From NCBI GenBank assembly GCA_964059195.1, contig CAXKWD010000001.1, forward strand, positions 159,576,532-159,640,531: a DNA stretch of 64,000 nt, written 5' to 3'. The notes under the pieces are model-generated. The model was not told where the DNA came from. It ran no database searches and was given only the letters and a program-made list of their open reading frames with translations. The stretch comes from Ectobius pallidus (Eukaryota; Arthropoda; Insecta; Blattodea; Ectobiidae). Positions 37,021 to 49,157 of this stretch are shown here, one piece after another. A program made the translations under genes and the position numbers. How positions within the stretch are numbered: the first letter of the stretch is position 1; the number at the start of each line of letters is the position of its first letter.

Positions 37021-37252
37021 GTCGAAAATGATCGTTGGCTTCCAAAGCTCGAGTTTCCATTCAAAAATTCTTGTATTTAGGGTATCTGCCGCATAACATC
37101 CTAAATTCAAGAAATAAATAAATTCTGAGGGTCATACGCAGAGCTATTGCCTATCATTAACCTACTTAATAAGCTTAGCCTATAGCTGTGATTTCCTGTT
37201 TTCATTAGTTCCGAACACAACATTTTTTTTTAATCGGGGGTTCACGCGCAGA

Positions 37253-37563
37253 CATAGGCGTAACCAGGCCGACCATATGGGGGGGTTATAACATCCGCGG
37301 GGAAGAGGGGGGTTCGGGGTCCTCCCCCGGAAAATTTTAAAAATCAAGATGCAAAATAACGAGTTTTAAGCTTCCGGGGGCTCTCCCCCGGAAAATTTTA
37401 AAAATTAAGACGCAAAATAACGAGTTTTAAGCTTCCCACGCTTTATACTTGTATTAAGTAATTTATGGGCAGACTTAGAAAAATTATACAATTTTCCTTT
37501 TTTTAATCAATGGGGGGGGGGTTCAAACCCCCAAAACCCACCCCCCCCCTCGGTACGCCTATG
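37253..37563. mobile_element. hAT-type MITE (family H3), copy 2, two internal repeats
   Basis: Has the same ends as 31,686-32,072, with an exact 8-bp duplication cgcgcaga at 37,245-37,252 and 37,564-37,571. It has two instead of three 61-bp internal units and otherwise differs at only a few sites. Confidence 0.93.
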
Positions 37564-37571
37564 CGCGCAGA

Positions 37572-39810
37572 TGTGTGTTCTATTACTTATGTGCGAAATG
37601 CATTTATAGTTATGACTTCCTGTTTTTCATTAGACAGAAATTAATATCAACATTTTTAAAATTCTGAGGAACACGTTCAGAGACGTAGCCTATTATTAAC
37701 CTGCATATGCCTAAGGCATTTAAATTTATGGAAGGCTTCCTGCTTTATCATGAGATCAAAATACTTTCTTCAAATATCCAGAAAATGTTTCATTTTATAT
37801 TTTTATAAGTTAGATGGCACGCTATAAAATATACAGGCATTTTAAATTAAACATTTTTTGACGTATTTTGGCTTTAGTTTGACTGTTTTAGTTCCAGAAA
37901 GTCCTTTGTGTGGCAAAAAGTCTGATTGCGGATATAGAGTCAGGGCTCAATTAAGATAAGTATAGTTTGCTTATGAACTAGTGAATATCATAAGAAATAA
38001 GCCTAGTGAAAATTACTTCGTAACCGGTTAGTCTAAATTTTACTAAATCGTCACTACACACTGTGCAGACGTTTGCGGTACAGTTTTAAAAAAGCGACAC
38101 GATACTCTTAGGTCGGATTTTCTTGAATATTAGCATAATTACCTTAAAACACAGATAATGAAATACGCATTTAAACATTTTCTAAAATAAATCCCAATTG
38201 AAGTCATGAGGGGGTTAAAAGCGTATATGGCTGAACTTTATTAATTCTTGGTTCTGTTGGCTTGAAACTGTAAAGGTATTGCAAAATACTATAAGTAATT
38301 AAACACGTATTTCTATTATATTTATGTATTGGAAATCAACTGTAATGGAGTGAAAACACTTAAAGGGGCATAATTGTTTGTATTTGAAGCAGCACTTTTT
38401 TGTATGTATTTTCTTGAAACTTAGCATATTCTATAACAGAAATAATAAAACAGGTGTTGAAGCATTTTCCAATATTCAACCCTTAAGGGATTTAAAAACA
38501 CAAAGAGGTTATAATGGGGTACAAAGTTAAATGGAGGAACATTACAGTAGTCTTACACTTTCTTATTTACATTAGTCAGTAATTTTACAATATTAGTAAA
38601 AACTAAGGATTGGAGTAACGAGGAAAATTTATTTCTATCAAATTATGAATGTCATGCGATCGAATCTGCGAACAAAAGTTAGTTAATATAATAAATACAT
38701 ATAAAAAATAAACATATACTAAAGGAGGTCTAAGTCATATCTCTAATTCCGGCCCGCGTAATAGGTGTATTTCATTAAGCATTTTACATTCCAAAATAGT
38801 ATTGCCATTTCATAATAAAGTTATTATTATAAATCGAAATTTTTCAAATAAAATAATTTTTTAGCTTACATAAGTTTGCAGTAGTATTTTTAATAACCAA
38901 TATTTAGATTTAATTTTTCATTTATCACCAGAAACAAAAGTATAAATGGGAAATTTTTATTAAAAGTTCTATTAAATATTTCATTAAAATTAATCAAATA
39001 AAGATAAAAATAAATAATTTCGAGATTTTATTTTCTTTAACGAAGATAGACAAAATGGGGGAAATACAAATTATTAATAATAAAATGTCATTAATTTTAT
39101 TGTTTGGTTTAGCATTATGAATACACGACTAGATAACAATAGTGGCTGAAACTTTTGAAAGTTGTTCCGCAGTTAATCGACTTGACGACCGCACACGCGC
39201 ACTCGATCAATATAAGTGGGGAGGGGAGATGCACTGCAGATGTACCAGCCTCAGTACTGCCAATCTCTACCAAAAACCACTAGCTAGTTACGGCACTTTG
39301 ACCCTTACTATATGTCTGAATGAGATAGATATGAAATAAAAATTATTTAATGTCATAGAATGTAATAAGTAACATATTTTACAAGTAAATAAAGCATAAC
39401 AATTATTACTCTAACGTAGCACCTAATATCCCTATTTGTTATTTCAACTGAGTTATATAGGTATACTAGGTATACTTAGTTGTAAGCCTATTGACTGTCT
39501 CTAAGTTGTCGAGGTTATGGATTTAATGATACTTTTTCTATGTAGTTACTAAGTAGGATTGTTAAGCATTTGAAAACGCCGATTTTAGCATGCAAGTATG
39601 CTGAGCCTGCAAGCATGTAAAGTACATATTTGAGATGAATGCATACCGGTATTTTATACAGGATATGTACAAAATAAATCCTACTCATCATCGTATAAAT
39701 ATGTGACACGTAAACACTTGCATTCGTTCATGAGAGAAGGAAAACTAGTTTCAGCTTTACGTTCAGTAAGTTACCTCTAATCTTAGAAATTTACAGGGCA
39801 TACATAGTTA
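37572..39810. other. AT-rich noncoding DNA
   Basis: No gene recognised. 39,165-39,310 is GC-richer, with a TATAAG (39,211) and a TCAGT initiator-like word (39,251). The spacing of about 42 bp from TATA to the initiator A is longer than usual, so no promoter is called. Confidence 0.5.
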
Positions 39811-40560
39811 TCGTCAATTCAATTCAATTCAATTTATTATCGCTTTTGAGTATGAAATACAATAGGCTATGTCATTAAAAGTGTATATAATTCATTATAC
39901 AATTACGAAAATATTTACATACCACACACAATTCAATGGTTACACATTAATATCGGCATAATTAAAATCAAAACATTCTTCAAGACTATACAATAGATTA
40001 TTTTTCAGCCAGGTCTGGATTTTGAACTTGAACTAAAATTAAGCAATTTTGCATTATCAGGCAGTTTGTTAAAAACGGATATTGCTATAAATACAAGTGT
40101 GGATTTAGTTTTAGATAATCTAGTAAAAAGTATATGAATGTGGTTGCTCTGTCTTGGTCATAAGTATGAATGTCATTCCTTGGGTAAAAATTATTAAGAT
40201 TCTTCTTTAAAAACAACAAAGCTTCAAATATATACAAATTATACACAGTCATGATTCCTTCTTCTTAAAAAGAAGTGGCTTCCATGGAAAATTAGGGGTT
40301 GATTAAGTTATTAATCTGACAGCTTTTTTCTGTAGTAACAGTATATCTTTCAAACATGATCTATTTCCGTACAACAGTATGCCATATCTAAAAACACTTT
40401 AAAAAAAAGCAAAATGTGCTTCTCTAATATACAGTTTAGGTACTTTAAAATGACCAAGCCTGGAGCGTCGGTGATGTAAAAAGTGATCAAATGCAACTTT
40501 TAAAGAGGACTGGTGCATATTAGACACACAATGTAAAAACGACGTTAATAGGGGAAAAGT
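39811..40560 (-). pseudogene. LINE reverse-transcriptase 3' end with (AATTG)n tail
   Basis: On the minus strand, blocks read YGILLYGNRS, LLLQKKAVRLIT, MTVYNLYIFEALLFLKKN, then NKLPDN, and a short C-terminus. This is the order found after the catalytic domain of Jockey/CR1-like LINEs ('YG...W', 'QKKAIR', 'YI.E.L..VK.N', 'YNKLPD'). The element ends in ttgaattgaattgaattga at 39,814-39,838. At least one frameshift and stop make it inactive. The 5' boundary is approximate. Confidence 0.7.
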
Positions 40561-41887
40561 AAAGGGAGGACTTACTGTCTAAACATACCTAAATTGGCTA
40601 ATAACTATCCACACTTATCAAAGAGTTTCTTTTCGAACCATTGGAAAGTTGCAAATGGAAATTATATCTCTTACTTACAATATGACTAAATTAATTTATT
40701 ACGTTATAGTGCAGAGACATATTCAAAGGGCTATACGTCTCTCAAGAAAACACAAAGAGAAGGAAGTTAGCCGGGGTTCATTATTAATCAGTAGAGGAAG
40801 AATATTAGGAATCAGGCCTACTCTTCGGTAAAAAAATTGACATCTCAGAAAAGCATACATTAAATGGAAAAAAGTTTTTGAAATCGTTTGATTAATTTTT
40901 CATATCTTTCCGAAACGAATTGTTTCGAAACTGGATAGCAGCATCAACCCATGTTACACTTGCTCCGTGTGAAACAACTTTTTGTAAGGATATGTCTTAT
41001 CGCTTATGGTAAAAGATAATTTAATAATTAAATCAATTATGAATTGTTGATAGTCGGTCTAATAAAGCATGTCTTTTTCGAGCAAACCATACAAATTATC
41101 GCCATAATTAACCGAGAGATGGGTGCACTAATCTCTATAGTTATTTCTTTTGACATTGAACAATGCTGGCAATTTCTGTCTTTTGTTTATTCCGAAGTTA
41201 AAACATTCAATGCGACAGCATCTGCTTCAGTCCTATTTAAAGGATAAATGCACTCAATTCAGAAGTTTACTGAAAATATGTAAACAGTTCTGTCTCACAG
41301 TTAAATATTTACTAAAGGGCGTGAACATTAGCACTACACTATGCAGAGACTAGACATAAATTTTAAAATTCAACGATGCAGCTAATATGAAATGACCGCT
41401 GTCAGTGTAAAACAGCATGCTCAGCACAGCAGGAAATGTGAAATATCGAATGGATGAACCAGTAGGGGATATGCCTCACATTCTGACCTTATTTGTATAA
41501 ATATCATATAATTTCAGCTCTGAAATCATTAATCTTTTTACTCTACATTAATTAATAGCACTGTTGGTTTTGAATGTTGGAAAATGGAAGTTCCACCGAA
41601 AGTTTTTATTAGCATATTATCCAACAATAATGTATAACCGGTTTCGTTGTGCCTTGCGTATGTTTTTTCTTTCACACATTTTAACTACAATAGTACATTT
41701 TCAAATAATTATTTCTGAACCAACATTGTAGTTTTCTTTATCGCTTATCCTAAATCTTTATAAAGTTATTATTTAATCGGTAAATTATGCTTTCAAATGT
41801 TACAACATAATGATTCTTTAATATTCACTGTTCAAACCATCCACACGTTAACAACGTTCAGTACCGTTGAAACACCCTTAATATACG
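40561..41887. other. AT-rich noncoding DNA, nothing recognised
   Basis: No protein-like frame or repeat recognised. Confidence 0.5.
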
Positions 41888-42037
41888 TGTTTGTGCCTCT
41901 ACTATGTGATTTACTCTTTTGTCATAAAACTGTGAATTAAAGATCTGTCTGATTAGTGATTACACTCAAAGGTATTAGATTTGTTTAGTTTACTCACCAT
42001 AACCTACTTTTCTCAATCCACTCAGACAGATCTCTCT
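41888..42037. repeat. 150-bp duplicated block, copy A
   Basis: Matches 42,866-43,012 closely: 'tgtgcctctac', 'tgtcataaaa', 'tgaattaaagat', 'tactcaccataacctactt' and 'cagacagatctctctaat'. Within each block 'agatctgtctg' and 'cagacagatct' face each other. On the minus strand a consensus donor (TATG|GTGAGTAAA) is conserved in both copies. Confidence 0.75.
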
Positions 42038-42865
42038 AATGCTCCTAATACCTGGACCGTGTTAGCATACATTTCCATAGGATTTAATGCACCAGCCGCA
42101 ATGAACTATCTGACACGAGATTTATTCAAATCCTGCCCCATTTCATTTTGGTCACGATCGAGAGAATTGATAAAAATACAAACTATCATAATTACCTTGT
42201 TTCTGAAAGTTGTTTATTGTAGGCTTCTAGTAGCCTACGTTCGTGAACGAAAGCTTTATTATCACGGAGAATGACTATATCTAAAATAAAGCATAAACAC
42301 CATCAAAATTATATTTTTATACATCAATTCTACATTTTAAAAACATGGAGTGTCACAATGTAACTGTTCTGTTGTACATAAGGCGTGCCGGTTACATCAA
42401 ACACTGCTTTTCGGGTCTGGCATGCGACAGTGTGAATAGAGCAAGCTTAAGAATCAGTATTTAAAAAAAAAAGCTTATGTGATACCATACCAGAAGGTCA
42501 AAATAACAGTGAATGGACTATATGTATCAAATATGAATGCCCACAGAGGTACAATGATTAAGAGACAACATAATATATTATGGCTTCAGAATGTGGAATT
42601 AGGTAACTTATCTGTAATGAAGAATAATATTAGGCACAGAAAAAGGAAACGTAAACCTGGAAAGTTCTCAAAGAAACCAAACACGACAAGAAAATTATGA
42701 GCTAAGATAAATAGACCTATTAGAAATAAAATGATAGGCCTACTAACCAAGATGGCTGTGCTACCCAAGACAGTTTTCTACGGAATATGAATGAGACGGC
42801 TCTGAAATCTTTCAGCTTTGCCCTCGTTTATTAATCGACAAATAGATGCTTTTTTAAATAATTTG
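42038..42865. other. Spacer between the duplicated blocks
   Basis: No gene recognised. A 73-codon plus-strand frame at about 42,479-42,700 is Lys/Arg/Asn-rich with no motif. Confidence 0.45.
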
Positions 42866-43012
42866 TGCCTCTACAATGTGAATTACTCTTCTGTCATAAA
42901 ATGTGAATTAAAGATGTCTGATTAGTGATCACTGATTATACTCAGAGACAATAGGTTTAATTTACTCACCATAACCTACTTTTCTCAGTCCTCACAGACA
43001 GATCTCTCTAAT
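42866..43012. repeat. 150-bp duplicated block, copy B
   Basis: Second copy of 41,888-42,037, same orientation, with a few indels. The flanks of the two copies are unrelated, so the duplicated unit ends sharply at both sides. Confidence 0.75.
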
Positions 43013-43029
43013 TTATTTAACCCAAAATA

Positions 43030-43400
43030 ATTAGAACATTATATTTATTAACACTTAATCGCTTTTACATAAATTGCATGAATTGCAATATAATTTTATT
43101 CTTAATTAGTTTAATAAATAATTAAAACGACTAAAAGAAATCATGTTCTGTCATATGGGCATACAGATTCAAAATAAAAATATTAAAACGAACCAAATAT
43201 TCATGAACCTTATCTTTAGACGCATTTCATTCATAAAAATATTAATACGATTAATAATAATTAAATAGTTAAAAATCCAGCTTCGTGGGATTAAGGTCAG
43301 CTGCCCGAAGAAAATGACTCAGATTCCAGTTTTCTGGCCCAGAAAACCCCTGCATTGTGAGTATCGTCCAAATCGATCAAAGAATTCCCATTTAGGCCTA
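43030..43400 (+). repeat. Diverged dispersed repeat (family R), copy 2
   Basis: Homologous in order and wording to 34,620-35,000 but with frequent substitutions and indels. It lacks the C run. Confidence 0.45.
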
Positions 43401-44499
43401 CAAATTTGTCTTTTGTTGAAGTTTAAACATCTCCTCCGCCTGTGTGTTTCCTTTAGCGTTTCTAACCACCTGCCATTTTCTCAATATTTGCTGAAGCCTT
43501 AATTTACTGGAGCCTTGCATTGGAGAACCTCCTGCCTTGTATATTTCTTTCTATTTTTCTGTCAAATTGCTGTATTTTTTTTTTCGTTGTCTGTCCATAA
43601 GGCACTAAGATTGGCGTCCATATAGAAGCACTGGGATATTACAGACGGTGAGTACCCCTAATCTAATTTTTTTATTAATGGATTTGGTAGCATTATGAAT
43701 TTCAGTGATCAGATTATAGGTGTTCTTCTTTTGGTTTCATTGTACATTCTATGGGAAAATTAGAATGTCCTATTCGTTCACATACTGGAGCCGTGCTCCA
43801 TCTGTCTTGATTGGTCTTCGTGGCTCTTTGAGCATTAGTTATATTTTTCTGTGGTTTAGAAAAATATCTACAGATCTAGATGCTATCGAAGGAAAATAAA
43901 CGGAACAAGAAAACTTAGTAGAAGAACTGAGATACTGGATTTAAATAAGAAGAAAAAAGCTTATGGAGAGTTCAATTGTGCAGCATAAAATAGAAATAGT
44001 TAGAGAGTGAAAGACTTTAGAAAGACGTAAAACCTTTGGAAGTACGCATTCATACCGCATGAATTGAGAAAGGTTTGAAGAGATTGAATAAATCGACTGC
44101 TGGTTTTGTAAGCTAGGGAATGACATCTTGTGCGGTTTGAGAGAAATGTTTTCTTCTTAACACCTATTACTAGTCATGGAGAATCCACCCCAGAGAAACA
44201 CTTTTCTCTTTAGTACGATGTACCTCTAAGCTGCCGCGTCGAATTGCAGAGTAGGAGGAATCTGGGACTGTGCTAGGTATTTTCATATTTTTGGTTAATT
44301 TTTCATTTGTTTTTCAAGTCATTCTCAAAATAGCCTTTGAGACAAATGTATATTTCACACAATGACTAATGCCCGAGTATTGTTGTGCAAACCGTTTCTT
44401 AGTAGATGTGTAAAATGGAAAGTTGGGAGAGGTGTGAAAAAAGAGATGTAAAAATTGTTATTCTTTTCAATTATTGCTTTCTCTTTCCGTACCATGGGT
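43401..44499. other. AT-rich noncoding DNA, nothing recognised
   Basis: No protein-like frame recognised. Confidence 0.5.
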
Positions 44500-45235
44500 A
44501 CTGTAGGAAGAGGAAGTATTATTTTCGACCCCAAATTTGAAGTTGACTTTTTAACATAAAAACATGTTTTGAGGTCCCAAGAATAAACAAATACTATTTA
44601 CGGAAACATATCTATGTGTGATTGTCTGTGAACAGCTTCAGAACGAAAAGTCATATGATAACAAAGTTTATTTTTGAGTTAGGTACCTTCTGAGGATGCG
44701 ACACGAAGGTTGGCGACGTCTTTCTCTTATTTTTAAGGTGACTTTAAATGACGAAAATTACGTTTTTCGCGATTTTATCGAAAACGGCTCTAACTGTTCT
44801 CTATAAATTTTGTACACGGGCTGATTATACCAAATGATAAAACTTTTATCGAAAACATTTTTTCGAAAAAAGTTCGCTGATGGGTTGTTATAAGCCACCC
44901 ACTGTTTGTAGAAACTCAGTCTTGCTCGGTGAACGAAAAAGCTATGCATTGGGTTGAAACAACTGAATACGTACTCTTTGCAACATGGCCTCTTATTCTA
45001 TATCATAATGTGAGGTGAGAAAGATGTATTGGCCATGCTTAGAGTAAAGAAAGTTCCGTTAGTACATTAATCATATTTTATTTGTGTTATGTATCCTTCG
45101 GGGATGCGATACAATGTGGTAACGACATTCTCCTCATTTTTATAATAAATTTACATTAGAATATTATACATAATAGAGGAAAACTTTATTTGGGCTGAGG
45201 AAGTTATGTGAGTTTCACATCAGATTTTCTTTTCT
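44500..45235 (+). repeat. Old dispersed-repeat DNA related to the ACTAGC family
   Basis: 44,990-45,070 aligns with the middle of 23,026-24,073 ('cttattctatatca', 'aatgtgaggtgagaaa', 'agtaaagaaagtt'). Two partial copies of a 'ggatgcgacacgaaggttggcgacg' type block (44,695 and 45,101) show internal duplication. No coding frame. Confidence 0.45.
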
Positions 45236-45243
45236 CTTTGTAC

Positions 45244-45660
45244 CAGGGTTGCCATACGTACGACTATAGTCGTACACATACGACTATTTCATACATTTGT
45301 ACGACGTACGACGCAACAATGAGTCGTACGCCTATTTGTACGACTATTTTTAACATAGAGTTTTATATTTTTTAACCAGTTTACTGTATAATTTTAAATT
45401 TTGATATATATATATAATACAGCTTGTTTATTCATGGGTTTTTTTGTAAGCATGTAACTAAAAATCAATATGAATGGAAAGCAGTCCTGTTCCTTTTGCA
45501 ATAATTACAACACTGTGGCAACTACTGTTTATTTAATTTTATTGTATATTATCAAATTTACCACATCGGAAGATAATGAAACACGTCTAATCATTTACAA
45601 ATAAGATGATTTATTAACAATTGCATGACATTTATGTAAGGGGTAAAATTCCGATTATGA

Positions 45661-45720
<60 letters not shown>

Positions 45721-45832
45721 GCAATACGTTCATTACACTGAAAAATTACAAAGTATACGACAGTTTTGACTAGAATACGACAATTTTCGAATATTGGTAC
45801 GACCGTTCTACGTTTCTGATCTGGCAACCCTG
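45244..45832 (+). mobile_element. hAT-type element (family E), copy E1
   Basis: A 589-bp element with 11-bp inverted ends CAGGGTTGCCA. Subterminal TACGAC/GTCGTA words occur many times near both ends, as expected of transposase-binding repeats in hAT elements. An internal (ATT)n tract lies at 45,663-45,718. The left flank is ctttgtac (45,236-45,243) and the right flank gtatgtgc (45,833-45,840). These do not match each other, but each matches the opposite flank of E2. No transposase frame. Confidence 0.88.
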
Positions 45833-45912
45833 GTATGTGCTGTTAGTAAATAAAATCGTTGGAGCGATTGTCGACAAAATCGCAAAATACATTTTCTCCA
45901 CATACACTCTCT

Positions 45913-46140
45913 CTCTAATCTGTGCCCCCATGTTGGGGTGAAGGGCCTCCAAGTGGAGGTTTCTGTACCTATGTGAATTTTTGTTACGCTCATTTTCCTA
46001 GAGAGGGCAGAGGGACAGGTGGTAAGCCTCCGGAAACGAAGGTATTACTTGGACGTGAAAGGGCCGAGAAATTTTGTCTAGAGGCTCTAATTTAGGCTTG
46101 GAGTTCTTTTACGTGCCGTAAATCTACGACATGGGCTCCA
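45913..46140. repeat. SINE-like repeat (family D), partial copy
   Basis: Reverse-complement match to the right two-thirds of 13,273-13,603 ('cctccaagtggag', 'gaatttttgttacgct', 'ctagagagggcaga', 'ttttacgtgccgtaaat'). It lacks the left part found there. Confidence 0.75.
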
Positions 46141-47339
46141 CATACACTGACATTGTTATAAGAGTAAGGGGAAGTCATCGACGGACTTCGTGTTTCTCCG
46201 TAAGATTCTCAAGGGACCTGAAAATGTGAATAATACTCTGCATGGAATTTCAGGTTCAAATTAGAAATTAACAAAAAGAATTAGATTTTAAACGCTTAAA
46301 AATAACTTCGATAAAGATCCCATTTGTTTAAAATAAAAATCTGAAACTATTTTTTAAAATGAACACTTAAACTAATAAATTTATCGTTACTTGCTAGAGT
46401 TAATTAAACATTCTTAAGATGCTACGCGGGATATATGGGGAAGAAAAAATGTCTCTGAAGTGGATGGCAACAGAAGCCGTTGTCGAAAGGTTAATTGTGT
46501 TTGGGTGATATCTCAAAAATGTTTGTCAACACTGATAAATAACAATCAATGGAATTTCCTGCATTGCTTTTTTAGATTTAATTTTTAAATTGTCGATTCA
46601 TTAATGTAATAATTAACAGGTGGAAATGTATTTATTTTGTAGCACGCAATAAATCTGTGAAATTATGTAGTATTCTATTCAAAGTCTAGAAAAAGCAGAT
46701 TTCAGAGATTTCAACTTAAGTGGAATGTACCACATTAAAAAATTGATTTTTTTAAACTGATTATAGACCACACAGCTGCTGGGACTAAGTCTCTCAATTA
46801 GACTAATTTAGTAATCTCCTCCCAATAATTAGGATTTTCCCTGAAGAAATTAAGCCGAGAGTAACGGGCGTAAAAAATGGTACTGATGTCGTTTCTTTAC
46901 ATGGTTTGGCCCTTTCCTTCGACATTAAAACAATTTTAAATATCAGGGAACTACGATTTACTTGACTATTTTTAATTTTTCAATGCTTCATTTTGTAATT
47001 TTTACTCATTTTTGTTTTTTTTTTACTAACGACCATGGACACTCCCATTGGCGTATTGCATTAATTTTGCGAAAATTAAACTTAGTTCTTTTAAGCACAA
47101 GTAATTAACTGAAACAAAAGAGAACACAATAACGAAGTGTAATGTTAGTAAGGATGAACATAGGCCTACAGTATTCTAAATATGCATATATATAAAATAA
47201 CTCATGTAATCTGTGTGTGTATATATATATTTATTTAATTATTTAATTCTTATTATTAATCCCCTAATTCACCGTATTGGCGGTGATACATCATATTACG
47301 TTTGAAGTTGTATTTATTACTAATATTGGGATATTAAAT
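46141..47339. other. AT-rich noncoding DNA, nothing recognised
   Basis: No protein-like frame or repeat recognised. Confidence 0.5.
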
Positions 47340-47724
47340 AATCCGACAGTATTCGAAAACAGGATGCTTAGGAAAATATTTGGGCCTAAGAGAGATGAAA
47401 ATGGGAACTGGAGAAAACTGAATAACGACGAGCGTCATAACCGGTACTCATCACCGGATATAGTAAGGGTAACTAAATCACACAGGAAGAAATGGGCTGG
47501 ACATGTAGCGCGCATGGGGGAGGAAGTCATATCTCAAAAATATTGACTGGGAGACCCGAAGGAAAAAGTCCATTTGGTAGACCTATAGACGTAGGTGGGA
47601 GGATAATATTAGGATAGATTTAAGAGAAGCTGGATTTGAGAGGGATGGTTGGTTGGAGTTAGCACAGAATAGGGTTGAATGGCGGGCTCAGGTAAGTGCG
47701 GCAATAAACCTTCGGGTTCCATAA
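47340..47724 (+). pseudogene. LINE C-terminal fragment (RTE-like tail)
   Basis: The frame reads VFENRMLRKIFGPKRDENG, then WRKLNNDE, YSSPDIVRV and KWAGHVARMGE. After a frameshift at about 47,545 it continues GRPEGKSPFGRP, WEDNIRIDLREAG, LAQNRVEWRA and ends VSAAINLRVP and a TAA at 47,722-47,724. This is the familiar C-terminus of an abundant insect non-LTR retrotransposon family. It is heavily 5'-truncated and inactive. Confidence 0.85.
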
Positions 47725-47802
47725 AATAGATAATATTCCTTTAGCTTGCTTAGAAATTGTCTATTGCCATTGAGTAAGTAAGAATTGGGGTATTAAATGT
47801 TG

Positions 47803-48072
47803 TAAAATTAAACAAGCCCTTTGAGTTCCAGAGGTTGAGGCATCATAGTATTTATTTATTCGGCACACTAAAGGTAAGGTCGGCTTTGCGCACCGGACTC
47901 CTTAACTACAGGATTGTTCCGAGAAAAAATTTATGTTAGAGGCTAACAAAACCCCAGGTCCGTACTACCACGAGAAGGATTAGGCCTAAGCAAAGTGAAA
48001 AAGAAACCCAATCTCCTCATACCCGCAATATCCCATCGGTGGCGCAGTGCCTTAACCACGGCGTACACCACT
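47803..48072 (-). repeat. tRNA-related SINE (family C), copy 1
   Basis: On the minus strand the head (GTGGTTAAGGCACTGCGCC, A-box region) lies at about 48,062-48,042 and the tail toward 47,803 ('cctctggaactc'). It matches 55,655-55,916 in order of blocks. Its B box is decayed. Confidence 0.6.
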
Positions 48073-49157
48073 AACACATTGCATTATTTTATTAGTACTA
48101 TTAAATTAATGTCAAAAGAACTAAGAACGTTCCTATTTTCGAGTAGCCCTATTTCGCTACATTTATTTTATTTCTTGTGTAACTGGGAAGATTATTGAAA
48201 GAAGAAAAGTCCTGTGAGATAGACGAGAAGCTGTCCTCTCTAATCATCAAGACGAACTGTTCCCTTCTTCTTTCTTCTTTGTCGTAGTTTTATCTCTCCC
48301 TTTTAGGATTTAAGCGACCCTAGCCGCCCGGGCCTTACAGGGCCACGACCTGTCGGGAGAGGGATTTTCTGTGGATCGCATACATCATATTTTGACCAGA
48401 CAAGGACATGGAGGGCCTCTCCGGATGAGTGATCAGCCCAATCTGATAATTCCTGATTCAGGGTGCTTAAACTTTTTGGATGTTGTTGCTAACAATTAAG
48501 TCTTACTGAAATGATAAGTATGGGATATTTCTGTCAAACCAATTAAGTCAAGATACATAGAGTAAACCTTGGAAACTTGTTTTTCGTAGGTACATCGATA
48601 GGTATATTGATATTCAGCCAGATAATTGATTAAAACAAAGTGAACCAACTGTTATTTCCGGATTTAAGCCGGTCAATAGCACTGAGAGAAACAAAATTTA
48701 AAAAATAAGTTATGTACATGTTGCTAAGTATTAGGCTACTAAATTCTAATATGCCATCAAAGAATTTTGTTGCTAAGAGATCGTTGTTCATTTTCGGCGT
48801 GGATCAAAATTAGTAGTGATTTGAGAAACATTTCTGTTTCTCAAAAGCATATAAAATGGAATCTCCGAAGACTTCAACTTCCGAAACCACACTCGCTAGA
48901 CTTAGAATTAAGGTATTTATAGCCTGTGGTTTTTGTCCTGGTTTCTTATATAACTTCGGCATGAGTATTGTACTTTTGTGTGGGTTTGCAGATGTGCTGA
49001 TATGTGTATTTAAATAACGTTGCAAAATAACGTTTTGCGAACATAGAAAATCTCGTTTTCCCCACTTGTTTTATAAATAACTATTATTACACTTGAATTA
49101 TTGTATACATACCGTATATTTGTTCTTAAATAATAATAGGCATATCTATGTTTTAAT
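48073..49157. other. Mostly AT-rich noncoding DNA
   Basis: A GC-richer patch at 48,300-48,500 has a 61-codon frame (48,314-48,499, plus) without an ATG start. It includes HHILTRQGHGGPLRMSDQP and has no family I recognise. The rest shows nothing. Confidence 0.4.

Noticed and set aside
42479..42700. Basic 73-codon plus-strand frame
   Set aside because: Lys/Arg/Asn-rich composition expected from AT/GA-rich DNA; no transposase or reverse-transcriptase motif.
45591..45827. Ile-rich minus-strand frames in E1 (and the counterpart in E2 at 61,383-61,634)
   Set aside because: Poly-isoleucine comes from the (ATT)n tract; the frames run through the element's terminal repeat and are not a transposase.
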